Shown piece after piece: positions 47,001-61,024 of a stretch of 64,000 nt of DNA. The position numbers were made by a program, and so were the translations under genes. The notes beneath the pieces were generated by a model. The model saw only the letters and a list, made by a program, of their open reading frames with translations, was not told the origin of the DNA and did not search any database. This DNA is from Tyto alba. Taxonomy: Eukaryota; Chordata; Aves; Strigiformes; Tytonidae. Location: contig NW_024881316.1 of NCBI RefSeq assembly GCF_018691265.1, forward strand, positions 26,017,819-26,081,818, given 5' to 3'. Position 1 is the stretch's first letter, and each line of letters begins with the position of its first letter.

Positions 47001-50000
47001 TTCTCCCTGAGAGGAATTCTCTCTCGTACTCTGGGATTTTACCTTCTTTGTTTAAATATGAAGACAGAAATTATTTGGGGGGCTGAGCATCAATGCTAGT
47101 TTTGCCTGTTTAAACACTTTCCTTGTTCATTGTTTGCTTTTTATAATTGTAGTTACCCTTTAGCCTTTGTTTACAGATCAAAGTGTTTTGTTAAACTTCT
47201 TTAACAATAAACGGCAGCACAGAGTTAGGAAACAGACATTGCATAAAATCTAGAAAGTCTTTCCAAATCAGAGCGAAAATTCAGATTTTACCAACACCAA
47301 AGGTGACTGTTCATAGCAATGAACTACAAATTCATGCTACTTTTTGACTCACTAAAGGATACTTCCTGCAAGATCACCTTAGCCTGAGAAGTATGAAATG
47401 AGGCATCAGTCTTTGAAATTATACTATGTGGGCTTCATTTACCTGAGACCAAGGAAAGAAGTGAACTTGGGTTTCTCCACTGTCAATAAATACTCCAAAT
47501 TTGCAGCTGGTTTATATTGTAATTCTTCTTTTATTCTTTAGCAGTGTTTTAAAAGGAGTATTTTGGGAAAATGACTACGAGTACATGAGTATACATTGAG
47601 TAGAAGATCTTACAGAAGAGATTCTGTATGGACTGAGACAGCTGACTGCAGTGACAGAGGAGGTATCAGATCTGCAGTCAATTCCTATTGTTTTTCTTTT
47701 TTTCCCAGCTGACAGCCTCAGGGTAGCAACTCACTAAACAGGCTACAGGATATGTTTTGGGTCCAGTACACTGCCTGCTCTGAATCCCCTTCTGAACTGC
47801 CCAAGTGCCATGTACTGTCTTATCCCCTAATGAATGTTTTTTCATGTTCTTTCTCTTGTCCTCAACTGGTCTGACAGAAGCATGTGACACTGCTGTGCTA
47901 TAGGGATGGTGCTATAGCTATCACAAGTTTTTTCCCAGTTTGCCTGCTGGAAGGTACATCTTACCTACTGAACACATGAAATCAGGAAAAGTACCTTGCT
48001 TTTATATTAGCAAATCACCAAAGAGATAAGCACTTACTCTCTCAGAGGAAGACTCGAAGCAGTACAGGGCATGGATATGATTCAGTTCCTCCCTCACTTA
48101 GAAGTGTGTCAGTAGAAAAAAAAGTTCCCCAAAGCAGTATTTGAAGACAGAGAGTAAAAGTGTAAGAGAATTCAGGTAGAAAGATCTGTGAGAAGGAGGA
48201 TAGACAAGGAAAAGAAGGAAACGAGAGGACAAGGCACTTAGGCTGTGAGGAGGAATTAGTTTTGGAGGAGTAGGGAAAAAATCACTATGCATGAGGCATG
48301 TGTAAGAGCAAAAAAGAATGGAGTTCTGCCTTTTAGAAAAGAAGGGTCAGGACATGAGAGAAAGCATTCAAAAGAGCATGAAGTGGCTTAAGAAGAAAGA
48401 AGCAGTGAGAGGAGATAGGAAAAGAGGGAACTAAGAAAACTTTTAGGTAAACATACAGTAATTTTATGTCATTCACTATTTCCTTAGGAGGAATGATACA
48501 GGCATAACTCAAGCCTGTTATAGGTGCAATTCCATTCAAGTCAGGTCCTTTCTATTATTCTAGAGTTGAATTCTGTCCTCTGAAGGTTTACAGATATTCA
48601 GAGACATCCTATTTGTACAGTATCCTCACAGGCTTTCATTCACAGGGCATGAGACTTCGTGTCACTTCTCTGTTCTTAGGATCTAATTTATATAACTTTG
48701 GAGATACACTCTGTTGTGTCCATTAAGTCCATCCTGCTTGTCTGCGATTACAAATTCTTTTCTTCTTTAAGGCGGTCAGGTTTCTCATTTCCCCTTATGG
48801 GAAGTATGCTGCCACTTCGCTGTGGAAGGCTTCCTAACACGTTTCTGTCCATGCAGGAATTGTTCTCTTTTGTGGAGTGTTTAATCAGCACACTCACAGG
48901 TGAGCATCAGCCCTCTAGCATACACAAACCTCTGTCCCTTGGTTCAGAAGCAGCAGATCACAAGGATCTCATCAGTTTCCACCTCACCTAGCTTTTCTTA
49001 CAGGAGTAACTTTTCAGCTGGAATTTATTATGTCTAGGAACAATTCCTGGTAAATTTGTCTTCTTTTGCTTGAAAAGCTTCATATAATGGAATCTGGTTT
49101 AGTTGGCCCTGAATTCAGCTGAATGGGAGAGAACATAATTTTAGATGGACTGCCACATCGCTATTTTGAACACATTTATTTCTGTTTCTTGTCATTACTG
49201 ATCCAAATCTGTGATTCAGATCTTTGAATTTTGTAAACTGACATATTTCCTTTGAAATCTTTTGTTGTGAAATATATGGAACCTTGATTTCCACAGTTTA
49301 AGGATCTGGTCTTATTTTCAATATATCACTAAAAATCTCCTGTAATTCTCAGAAGTAAGAGATAGTCATGGCAGGTCTCCTCTCCTTCTACATTAAAATT
49401 TTAATTCTTTATTAAAAATTGAAATTTACAGTAAATCAGATGAAAACAAATATTTGGATTTTTAAATTATTTGATGGATTCTTTCAGGCTTACAATAGTG
49501 ACGCTTCATGTAGACCCACCTCTCTTTGTTGGGTCTCTGGAAAACATTTTCTTGAACATGTTGTATATCTTCCTTGTGCCATGTATTACAAAAGATGTGG
49601 TTGGGAGGTCTGGCCCACAGAAAAGAATGACAACTGAGATGAATCTGGGATTCAGATATTTCAGTTTTGATTGGAATTATATTTTCAGAAACCCAGTATT
49701 TTAGGTACCTTCTGAATGAAAATTCAAAATTGCAGTGACATTTTTATGGGAAAAAAAAAAAAAGTCTAGTTTGAGAAGAAATCTAGTTTGTATCAGAAAA
49801 TAAATCTTTTCAGCAAGTCTTACAAAAACTTTCTTTAGGCTCTGTTTTGGGTGAAGAATGGCCCAAACATGACATGTCCTCTTGGATTTGAGTAAAACAA
49901 ATGGGGTCCCATATAGACGACTCAGCATTTTTATAAATTACATAATAGTAATAATGTTCCAGAATAAAAAGAATGTTGAATATAGCTGACACCCACAAAA

Positions 50001-52580
50001 GAATAGCTATACTGCTCCAGTATTCTGCATTGCTAAGGACCTGAAAACCAGCAGATTATCGATAAATAAGTTACAAACTGGAATTTTGCAGACGGTCTTT
50101 GATTAATTCCAAAACATCCTTTTATATAGGGGAAGCTAAGCAGCTATTTACAGAATGAGGGTGGCTTACTTGAAGACAGATCAAAAAGTGCTAGGTGTGA
50201 GATCTGACCAAACGCATAGATATGCTTCTCTGCAAGATGTCTGTAAGGTGATACTTCCTTTGCCAGAATAAGGAAGCATCACCCCTATTCTCATCTCTGT
50301 TTCAACAGCAAGTACTTCTTAAACTCTTAGGATTTTTTTTCTTGATTGAGCTTTCTTTAAGATAAGAAATTAAAATGGAAAATACACACACAGATTTCAG
50401 TTTCAGTGACAGTGATTTTGAGTTCAAATTCTACAACAAAGCTCTAGGACATTTATTACCCAGTGCTGAAATTGTATAGGTTGGGCAGCAACAGCATTTG
50501 AACTAAGTCTAATTTATAAACTGTGTGATATATGGGAAGAGATGCTCCTGACATTTGATTTTTATGACCTCCTTTCTAAATCTGTCCAACATCTTGTCCT
50601 GCTATTCACAAAGTTGTTTCATAGCTTTAAATTGTCTTACACATGACTGTGTGAAAAGTGTGGCCATAAAGATGAATGGCACAGCATTTTGTTGTCATTA
50701 TAGAAATAAACATGACCTCAAAACTCTGAGACTTTGACTAGTTTGTCATTTTCTTATTTGATTGACCTGGCTCTACTGCACCTATACACAAAAGCAAAGG
50801 CAAAGAAGTAGAATGAAGCTTCATGTGTGTGCAACAAAGGTGCATGAGGAGTGACTGGGGTTTACTGGATGTTCATGTGAAGTGCTGCTTTAGTGCCTTT
50901 GCATTCGTCAAGGCATCTGCCTAGGCTGAAAGACATGACACAGACAGATACATGACCTTCTGAAGCAGCAACTATAAATCAGGTATCATTTCCTAAAATT
51001 ATATCAGACGCCTATGTTTAGCCAATACACCCTAGAAATCTTGCCCCTTGCTAACTCCATTAAGGGAGCTGGCATATTTGCATTCCTTGCAGTAAGAGTA
51101 ATGCAACGAATAACATTATTTGTTGGATCTGCCTGCATTATTAAACCTTGTGATTTAATGAGAGTTCACTCAGTTTTGGTTGCATATTTTCCAGAGTCTG
51201 AGGCAATTAAACAACTAAGTCCAAATGAAGCTAAAACGGAAAGATAGATTTAGAGAAAATGGTGTTCAGAACAGATAAAGCATTTAATAGTCTCAAGTGG
51301 CATCTAGAGAGCATTTAAGTATGTACACATATCCTAAAAGGTTAAATCCTCAAAAAAAAAAAAAAGGAAAGAGAAATTTGTAACTCTGTACCTTAGGCTT
51401 TTTTTGTGGATTTGGGGAGTCGTAGATACAGGTTTTGTCTCCTGGAACTGTGTCTGTATTTTACTGTCATTGGATATATATAAACATGCCTAGGAAATTA
51501 AGAGAGGTTCTGGATTCTGTTCTTGGCATCAGGCAGTGAAACATATCATTATGATGCAAATTCTGCATTTGGACGGCAGGTTCCTTTGAAAGTCCCAAAC
51601 TCCTGCCACAAAGGTAATTCTGATTTATATTTATTCACATAATTAGTTTTGGAAGATAATATGTTTATTTTCATTTTCATTCATATACATTTCAAAGGGG
51701 AAGAAATAGTAGGATTAAGATTATCCCATCAGGAAAAGCAATCATACATGTAATAGCCAGGCACGATTGACCACACAGCATGATGGCTCTATAAAGAAGG
51801 AGAAAAAAGAAAAGAATTTCAGCCAGTTGGGAAGCTGGCCCAGATACTGATGAAAAGATAATAATTAATGATAGGATTTTTATTCATTTATTTATTTAGA
51901 GACAGATGCATTACTAATTTTAACCTCAAAAGGACATTTCAGCCTTGCAAATTGTACAGATTTTTGGATGGTACTTTTTAGATATCTCTGTAAGGAATGT
52001 GGATTTTGCTATTGGCATTTTCTTTCAAGGATCCTTTCAGACTAAAGGGACTCACTTCCCCTTTCCAGAGATGAAAATATGAGATCTGTGGGTCATATTT
52101 TGATATTTTATAAGATTATTTACCTCACTCAGAGCAAAAGATGAAATTCTGGCCTAGCCAATTTCAGCAGGATCAAGGTTTCCCTCAAGTATTTTCCAAT
52201 CTGGGTTTGAAAAAGTCCTCATATATGTCAAATCTAAAACCTTCCCAGTATCCCTTTTATGCTCTATGACTGTCCTTTTGTTGGTGAAAAAAGGATAGTG
52301 ATGTAGCTTATTGCCAATATTTAGCCAGTATTTTAATTTCTTTCATAACACTATTGACTTATTTTCTCTCTAACATGTCACCAAAGAATGTAAAAGGCTG
52401 CCCCCTGAAGTCACTGATGGATATGTTGATTGTCTTTGGATAGAGTCCTGCAAGGAGTACTGCACTTTCCTGTTAGAAACATTTTGACACCCTGTTATCT
52501 TCCTGAGTTGATCAGACACCTGCTGCTACCCCACCTGCCTTCCTGGCAACCAGAAATGCCTGTCTGCTTCTCTTTCCTAG

Positions 52581-52642
52581 GTTGTTTGTTTTGTTTTTGT
52601 TTTTGTTGGTTTGTTTTGTTGTTGTTGGTTTTTTTTTTTTTT
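52581..52642 (+). repeat. TTTG/TTG/T-rich simple repeat
   Basis: Mixed TTTG, TTTTTG and TTG units end in a run of 14 T followed by CCCCC. Confidence 0.8.
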
Positions 52643-53422
52643 CCCCCTCTCTTGCTGTGTAAGTATCAACAGGTGGGATCAATTGTGAGGAAGGATGTTT
52701 TGCCAATGTTTCATTGCTGGCATGGAGGCAGGAGCTTCTGTAGAGGGGAAGGCACGTGCGGGTTGAAGAAGGCTGTTCTGCAAAAGTCGGTGCTGTCTGG
52801 CACCCATGCCTTACTAGAGGGGTCCAACCAACTTTGGAGCAGGCAGGGTGCCATCCTGACATATGGACAGAACGGGTAGCCAAGACACCAGGTAGTTATG
52901 CAGCAAGTGTGTTTGCTGAGGGTTTGGTTGTCAGCCAGCAATGTTTAAATGACTGTTTGTCTTGAATTTATACACATTTGTTTAAAGAAATGCATGAAAA
53001 CTAATCTAGAGCTGCACTGTATTAACTTAGAAATGGAAAAGGCTTCTGAAGATGAGCAGAAAGCTAGCTTGTAGCTACAGCTGTATTCCACTGATGGGTA
53101 TGTTCACATGCTTTTGTTTGCAGTGACAAGTTTCTCTAGAGCTTGCTTTGTAACAGGAACTGTTCCCTAATAATAAATACTGACACTTTTCTTGCATCGT
53201 AGGTGGCAGAAATATGCAAAACTCAGTCACTTAAGGGTCAATCCAATATTCTATCTACCAAGCAGAATTTTTCTCTGGAGCTGGTAGAGCTTTTAAGAAT
53301 CCTTCTATTTCAACATAGTTAAGTGCGCTTTTCAGGCAGAATGAATAAGCATGGATATACAGAAGGATATAAAGAGCACTTTTAAAATCCATTGACCATA
53401 CTAGCGTCTTTAGCATCTTAGG

Positions 53423-53448
53423 AAAAAAAAAAAAAAAAAAAAAAAAAA
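53423..53448 (+). repeat. Poly-A tract (26 A)
   Basis: An uninterrupted A run. No LINE or SINE body was recognised upstream of it. Confidence 0.8.
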
Positions 53449-54433
53449 TCTTCTTTTCAAATTCCATGTGAAGGTTTGAATTAGTACTTAAATCATCTGC
53501 ATCAATCTACCTCTTAAGCAGTCACCTCTGTTTTGAGAGCATACTGAGAGCAATCACTTCTGTTTGCAGTGAACCTCCTCATTCTAAGTATCTAACAGTA
53601 ACTTTAACACAAACATTTGAATTACTTGCTGGCATCTCAATGGGACAGATTGCCAAGACTTTATGAATGAGATTCAGCTTTGGTACTGAATACACTATCA
53701 GTCATGGTAGCCTAGCAGTCAGTCAGGTCACTTAAAGACCTCTCCATATGGGGAAGAGACAAAACCCTCATTGTACCCTGTGTAGCTCTAAATATGCAAA
53801 ATTGTCTTCCCATAGGATGGAGCTGTCTTATTAGTTGATATAAAGAACTGAAAGGGTGTGTCATTGTTGCATTTTTATCTTTTTCCATCCCAGCATTGCT
53901 GGACATAACACTGGTAACACTATTATAGTCCTATAAATTAAGATAGGATCTTAGGTGAAGCCTGTAAAGACAAGGTAACTCCTTGGATACTCCTTATATT
54001 ATAGTGGTGTCTGTTTAAACACAGGCTGCTATATGGACTGAAGAAAATGATGCCATTCATGCCAGCCCTACTAAGTCTTACTGCTTTCTCCACTGCTGCA
54101 GCTCATTGTTATATTTAGTGACTGACCACAGGATCGGCCCTATGATGACCAGTCAGAATGGAAGGGAGAAAAATAAGATTGCATTTCAGCAGTTCCTCCT
54201 GAAATTGTAAGCTCTTAAAAATGTGAAATTTGGTAGGAGTAGCTCAGAGGAGATATATTACCTTTTCCAACACTGTACTGTTTAATTATTTTGCATCTTT
54301 TAAGAAGTATGTTGTGTGTTTTATAGGAAGCAAAAACAGTTTACTGGAGAGTAAAGGACAAATAGGTTATCCTGATTAATCTTTGACTGAGATTGATTCA
54401 TCAAGGTGAGAAAGCAGCTTTGAAAATCCTCCT

Positions 54434-54459
54434 GTTTTTGTTTTTTTTTTTTTTTTTTT
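54434..54459 (+). repeat. Poly-T tract
   Basis: Five T, one G, then 19 T. Simple repeat. Confidence 0.8.
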
Positions 54460-56221
54460 CCTGATGTTTTTTTCTAGATCTTGTATACATTGTGTCAGAA
54501 TAAAAGCCTGAACCAGAGTTCTACACTGGGAAAACTACTGTGGCATTTTGAGATGTCCCCTTAAAAAGGGATTTACTTTGAAAATGCTTTTTAAAAAATT
54601 AAAAGTCAGGTTTTTCTATACACACAGTCTGACATACGCTGGCCAGTGGTGCAACATGCTCATAAATCCACTTCAGTTGGTCAACTGTAATGTGTTTACT
54701 ACTGTCAGTAGTAAATCAGAAATTGGCAATTTTATTTGCAGCATAATTAAAGGTTTTGTCCTTTCTTTTAATAACTGTGTTAGTAATAAAGTATTTAAAA
54801 TATCTAATTCAGCAAGGGCTAATGCATTAGAATATATATAGGAGTGGTAGATATATGTATGCCTGAAGAAGAATTCTTCAGTGTTTGCAGTCCAGAAATC
54901 CAAACATGGAAATCCAATAGCTGAATAGTCCCAAACCTATTTTCAGGCTCCTCCAAAGTGCTTAGTGGAGGAAAATATAACCTTACAGAGCACTGCAGTA
55001 TCTGGTCTTCGGAAATTCTGGAGATATCCTCAGTTTTACACAGATAAAGGCTATGTATTTTTTGTTACCAGATTTATCACTGTGCACAACTGTCTTAAGA
55101 ACCACAATTAATTTACCACCTAATTTGTTATTTACATGCTACTACCATCAGAAGTGTCTGTGATGGTAGTCAGTCAAGAATTAAAGCTAAATAATCTATA
55201 TGGTCTATGGAAATTCTCTCGTTGATGTGCAGATCAGCAGCTAACAGAGGCAAATCATTATGTTCAAAAGTAAAAGGAGGTAAATACGTTTCAATTTCTA
55301 CTTCTCTTAGCAATGGGTTTGCCAAGTCCAGCAGTAGTCTTGTGGAGAAGTGTTTCCACACACTTCTGCCGTGATAAGAAGTGACAGAATGATTACCTCT
55401 TTGTAACTAAAAATGTGATGATTTTCATAAAGCCACCTATCTTAACATCTACACATTGCCATATTTTCATGGTCTGGAATATTGCCTAGATAGGGCTTCT
55501 TTCCAACTCCTTGACTTACTTCCTGTGCACAAAAAGGAACTGGGACAAAGCACCCTATTGATTATGAAGCTCAGAATAGAAAATACTGTATCATATAAGG
55601 TTATGTTATAATACAGTATGGTTGGTAACAATTTCTTTGAGAATATTGCTTTAACTCAACTGCAAGCTGTTTCTTATAGCTCTGTTCAGAAGCATTTATA
55701 TTCTGTGGAATGTATCAGTTTCTAAATCACAGGTGACTGATTTCTGCTATTTGTATTTGTTGTAGAAGCAGAATTTTGAGGGGAGAAATAATTTCAAATT
55801 TGAAATACTGCTTTGATAAACATCAAAATTCAAGAACTGGAGTCACAGAAGTGCATTTAAGAGCTAAATAGGAACCAGTTGAAATTTTATCTGCAAAGTG
55901 ATTGCTAAATGGAAATCAAAAAGGTTAGCTGCAATTCACTCTAGGGAATCAAGATTCACACACTAAGTGATGTTGCAGGTGCTATGCTGGACAGTGAAAC
56001 ACAATGTTTTTAATTAATTCATGGCTTTTTTTTTAGGGAATATTGCATTAAAATCCAAGTGAATCTGACATAATGGCAAGATCTACATTCCTGGTTCTTA
56101 GTCGAGTCATTACATTAGTCTGCCGATTAGATCAGGAGGGAGGCATTTCAAATTACAGCAGCAGTTTTACAGAGTAGATAATTATGGCAAGTTATGAATG
56201 GCAGAAATTACTGCAGCTAGT

Positions 56222-56340
56222 TTTTTTATTAATATTTTTTTTTCCCCCTCTCTCCTCCCCTTTTTCCCATTTTTGTTTTTTTTTTTTTTTTCTCCTTTCT
56301 GTCTCTCTTTCATAATGTTTTTTTTTTTTTTTCTGTCTAG
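56222..56340 (+). repeat. Long pyrimidine-rich tract ending in acceptor-like CAG/TAG
   Basis: About 115 bases of almost pure C/T with several T runs end in CTGTCTAG at 56333-56340. It has the look of an exaggerated polypyrimidine tract plus AG. I see no exon-like frame after it, so it is annotated only as a simple repeat. Confidence 0.65.
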
Positions 56341-57989
56341 TGAGGGTTCCTAGCATCAAAATGTTATATAGCACTTTGATTACCATTTGATTCTTTTTGT
56401 TACTTTATTAAGCAAACTGTCAGTCATAATTTGTCTGTGGCTGTTGCTGGCATTTATAGTTAAACTACAGTAATTCTTGTTATATTTATGCTTTTAATCT
56501 CCAACTATCTGAATTCTTTCACTGTTGTAATATCTAGCTTCAAAGTAGTGGCCACTGAAGTTACCAATGCAGTAGTTTCACTGGATGTGAGATCATATAT
56601 ACTGTTGAATACTTATTTTTTTATGTCATTGCACTAGGACAAATAGCATGTAGTACTAATGTAGTGATTACTTTTGATTTGACAGAAATATAATTGAAAA
56701 TTACTTGGAAGGGATATAGCTTTAAAATATTTTTATTAATGCATATTAGAGTACCATATTTTTTCCAAAGTTTAAAATCTGCTTATAAGTCAGAATAAGG
56801 TAATTAGGGTTGTTAATACAGACATCTGCACTGTTTAGTTTTACACTGTCTCCTATAGAAATGCATATCTGGCTTGAAAGATTATTTTCTTTTATATGTC
56901 TATTAACTAATGCTGAATTAGAGGTGATTTGAGTTGGAGTGTATATAACAGCCTCACCTAATTACTTCATCTGGATCATTTCTACTGTGGGTTCAGATGT
57001 ATTCATTATGACTGTGTTCTCAATTCTGTGGGAATAATATTTCTCTGCAGCCAGACTTAAATAAAAGACTACAAAGATCAATTCAGTTTGAATTGAATTT
57101 ATTTTCAAAAATTCTTGCCAATATCATAAAGCATGTTTTGGTCAATATAAAACATGTCCTTTGTTCTAAAATGAAACCTTTGATAGAAAAACCTACTTTC
57201 AAGATGAAACAAACTCTTGGCTTAGCTGTCTGTCCAGTAGTTCAGATGGTAAACACCCATCAAGGATGTAGTATAGTCATACTTAATTCTTTTTTTTCTC
57301 TAAGATAGGCTAAAATCCATGATTTCAAGGGGCCTCACTGGAAAACACAATGTTCAGCATCCTCCTGACAATGTTTTGCTTTTGTTTAAAGAGAAACCCT
57401 ATAGTGCATGCATTAGGAACTGACATGACAGAGTCAGTGACAGAATCATTTTCATTTTTCACTTCTTGAGTCAGTGACTAACCAAGTATTTCTCACAAGG
57501 GAGTGAAGAAACTTCAGTGTATTCTGTATCTTATTGATTAGTGTATCCTAATTAATAACAGGATTCAAACTCTACCTTCAAATGGAAAAAGAGTAGATTT
57601 GAACTATGATTTCTTTCAGATAGGTACCCTCATCAACAGAACGCTTTAAGATGCAGTTTCCTCAGCTGTTCTTTCTGAAACATTTTTGCTCTTTGGAAAA
57701 TACTTAGACTTGTTTGTCTAAATACAGGGGGCATGAGAGGTTCAAATGACAAAAGCAAGTGTTTCTTAACTACATAGGTAGAAGACCTATCAAATTCCTT
57801 GGCAAAGGATAGTGGAACACAAAAAAAACCACCCCTTGCCTAGCACAAAAGAAGGCAGGAGTACTTGAGAAGAGAGCTCCATTGGCAGATATTAAATGGA
57901 CAAATTATATGTAACCTGGGAAATGCCCCATCCTGAAAATAACTGGAGGTTCAGTAGGGTATTAAGGGAGGATGTCCATATACTTAGTC

Positions 57990-58095
57990 TTTTGTTACTC
58001 TTTCCTACTCATTTGTCTCTAGCCACTGTTGGGATAGAAGATTGGCCAGATGGGCCCTTGATCAGAAGCGTACAGCAGCTCTTATATTCCTCAGA
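57990..58095 (+). repeat. Old CR1/L3-like 3' tail
   Basis: CACTGTTGGGATAGAAGATTGG, then CCAGATGGGCCCTTGATCAG, then CAGCAGCTCTTATATTCCTCA follows the well-known 3' end of reptile/bird CR1/L3 repeats (by recall: ACTGGGCTAGATGGGCCCTTGGTCTGA...CAGTATGGCAGCTCTTATGTTCT). The copy is strongly diverged. Its body upstream of about 57990 is not recognisable. Confidence 0.65.
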
Positions 58096-60960
58096 CTGCA
58101 AAAAAGGAGGAATTACATTGATAAAATGGACTAACGCTAACATAAACGAGAGTACTTCTCTCACGCATTAATATTCTGTATCTTTGTGGGAAAGACATCC
58201 TCCTGGAACATGCATGCAATCGAAAATGGGATTTTCTGTTTCCTTAATATATAGGCATTATCACCAGTGTTATGACTCCAATCTCCAACATTTGTTCCAA
58301 TTTAACACTTCTTTGCATGGAATTGTTTCATGCTAATCTTTCCTCTTTTCTAGGTAGTTTTCTTTTTCCTATTTTAATAGCTTACCTTAAGTGTTAGTAA
58401 TTGCAGAAATCACATTATTGTTGTGTTCTCTCCAGGAGAAAAAGTTACGTACTGTTATACTAAAGATTAGATTTTATTAAATGTATTTATATTTAAAATT
58501 GAAGAGCATTAAATAATTTGTCAAAACAGTTAATAATAATTTTATTTTGAAAGACCAGATAGTGTAATGAAAACTGAAAAATAACCTAAAGGGAGCCAGG
58601 GACATGAAGACTGGGAAAGTAGAAGTAGAATGTTAAAATTCATATGGGGAAAATGCAATTTTACGTACGACAGAGAGACAGAACAAAAGAAAAATCTAAA
58701 CACAGTAATGTCAAAGGAGACATTCCGGAGACAGTGAGCAGAAAATCAGAAACAATTTTGCAAGGCCATAGTGTGGCAAAAAGAAATTGAATACCATTTT
58801 GTTATCCATAAACACTGACATATCAAGCAACATTGATGGAAATTAATAATTTCCCCCAAATGAGGAAAGCTGAGGGACCAATGCGGAGGAGTAAAGTTGT
58901 CCTACTGCTAGTTTGATTCCTGGACTTACTGCTAACTTGTCTCATCTGCTGTGATGATTTTAAACCACTGGCCATTGATACTACGTGCTTTTTTCTACCT
59001 TTGCTAGAATAAATCTTCATTATCTGCCAGTTTTATGCACTAGATCTCTAGTAGAAATATTTTTTTTTGATCTTTGAGGCAAACTTCAGGGGAGAATTAC
59101 CAAGATACTCTTACTGAAAGGAGTACTAAGAGCTAGAAAGCATAGAATTGCTGTTGGCCACTTTTCATTTAAGTATATACATTATCTGGTTTCTTCTGTA
59201 GCCTATTTAAGATAATGACAAACACCAGTTGAATTTGTTAATGTATTTATTGGCTGGTAATATAAAAAAAAATTACATATGTATGTCTTGCAAACAGATC
59301 ATCAAACTATTCAAAAATAGATTCTATTATCTATATTGATTTATGTAACTCTTTACTCTATTATTAGCCCTGACTGTTATAAATCTTCATTACTTACGGA
59401 TTTACATTTTATTCAGTGCTCCTCTGCCAGCAAGTCAGTGCCAAAATGCAAAGAAAATGTCACGGTGAAGTTGTTTGTTTTTAGGGTTATTTTTTTCATT
59501 TTCCACATTTTGGAATACTTTCCGTCTGTTTCACAGTTCCATGAATAAAGCTCAATTATATAGTGTGAATGTCACTTGCACGGGAAAAATGCCAGCACCA
59601 AAGACAAGTGGTGATGAAGTAAAAAATAAGAACTACATGAACCACAGATAAGTGGTTGGATTTGAAACAACTCTTGCCCTGGATGGCCAGTGCAGGTCAT
59701 TTTGGCTATCTGTCCAGTTACAAAAATGAAACATGCAGAGAAATGAGAGCACATAAAGAACAAAATCTATTCAGCTTAGTCTATAAACACTTTGGAGACC
59801 AGCTGCAGACATGGTAGAGCTATAAAAGGCTTTTGGGAACAATGCAAGTCTTGTATGCTCTAGCTTACCGATTAAAAATGTTCAGCACCAGTCCTATTTA
59901 CAGTAGCAAGCTCTCAACCTACTTCATTACAAAGGGGAATGATATTCCAACCTTATTCTTTGATGGAATTTGGTCAGATCAGAAGTCCTGGTCTGTAGGT
60001 CCAAATTCTGCAAAGATACTGAGTTCATTCAGTCAGAACTTGGATTGTTTCTATATACACCTTACTCAGGTAAAATCTGTAGAATATGATGTACAGGAAA
60101 AAAAACCAAACAACCCTAATGATGTGGTAAACTAATCCAATATTATTTTTTCCAAAAGCGTTCACAGGTTTTTCAGAAATAAAACAACGTCTGTATAAAA
60201 TACATTTTGCATTTGTTAGTATTACTATTTTTGAAGAAATACGATTGTGAACCACTTACAATGCAACTTCTAAAAAAAGTGCTGTATAGATAGCTGATTT
60301 CAAGTATGTACCTAGGGGCCAGATTTCACACATGAGTTTCCCATTTAAGTTAATAAAAGTCTTCACTGCGTACATCCTCAAAAAAATGTGTACTGGTTAC
60401 GATACTCATAGCATATATTAATACAGCCATAACAAAAGAACAAAGGTGCTTTGATTTAGTAGCTTCTTTGTGAGTAAATATGATGCTGTACTATAAAACT
60501 CCTCTCCAGTTTGTGATAATTGCTTCTGGTTTATGCTAGTCCAGTAGTACAAAGAAATAACATGCTAACTTGTAATAGATACAGACTAAAAATAAAATGC
60601 CAAAAAAGAAAAGAAGTTGCTTAAATCTCGAAACAGTATTAGACATAGTAGAATAATTTGATTTTAAACGTTTTTTTTTTTTTTCAAATCCCAGAACAGT
60701 GTGTTCTTGCTGTAAGATTTTTTTTTTGTAACCACAATAAGTAGGTTGTAGGCTTTGCGTTGGAGATACCATATGGAAAGCACTAATTTAATGGGAAATG
60801 ATAAGCTGTGAATTGGATTCATGATTCATGAGTCACAATGCACAGAAACACATGCCAGTAATTTACTAAAATACAGTATGCATATATGTATATTCATTTA
60901 CACATGTGAATATATACCAGTTCTTTGTTACCTAATTGTTACAATTCTGACATAAATATA

Positions 60961-61024
60961 TTCTTTTTTGGTTTGGGTTGGTTTGTTTTTTTTTTTGTTT
61001 TTTTTTTGTTTTTTTTTTTTTTTG
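60961..61024 (+). repeat. T-rich tract with G interruptions
   Basis: GGTTTGGGTTGGTTTG leads into three long T runs (11, 10 and 15 bases) separated by single G. Simple repeat. Confidence 0.8.

Larger units (their letters stand above)
44073..57989. other. CSMD1: Intron 1 stretch without gene
   Basis: AT-rich intron. It holds simple tracts at 52581-52642, 53423-53448, 54430-54459 and 56222-56333. The last is pyrimidine-rich and ends in an acceptor-like CTGTCTAG, but the frame after it does not match the first CUB exon and soon meets a stop. A 149-codon open frame at 52430-52879 spans a poly-pyrimidine tract and shows no domain. No RNA gene or mobile element was recognised. Confidence 0.55.

Noticed and set aside
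52430..52879. 149-codon + strand frame
   Set aside because: It runs through a TTTG/T simple repeat giving a Phe/Leu-rich stretch, and no domain or homology is recognisable. A chance frame is most likely.
53423..53448. Poly-A as the tail of a processed pseudogene or SINE
   Set aside because: No coding or SINE-like body lies upstream, and no target duplication was found.
56341..56392. Possible CSMD1 exon 2 after the acceptor-like tract
   Set aside because: In the phase required by exon 1 the reading is V-R-V-P-S-I-K-M... and meets TGA after 16 codons. It does not resemble the Q-N-C-G-G start of the first CUB domain and has no donor.
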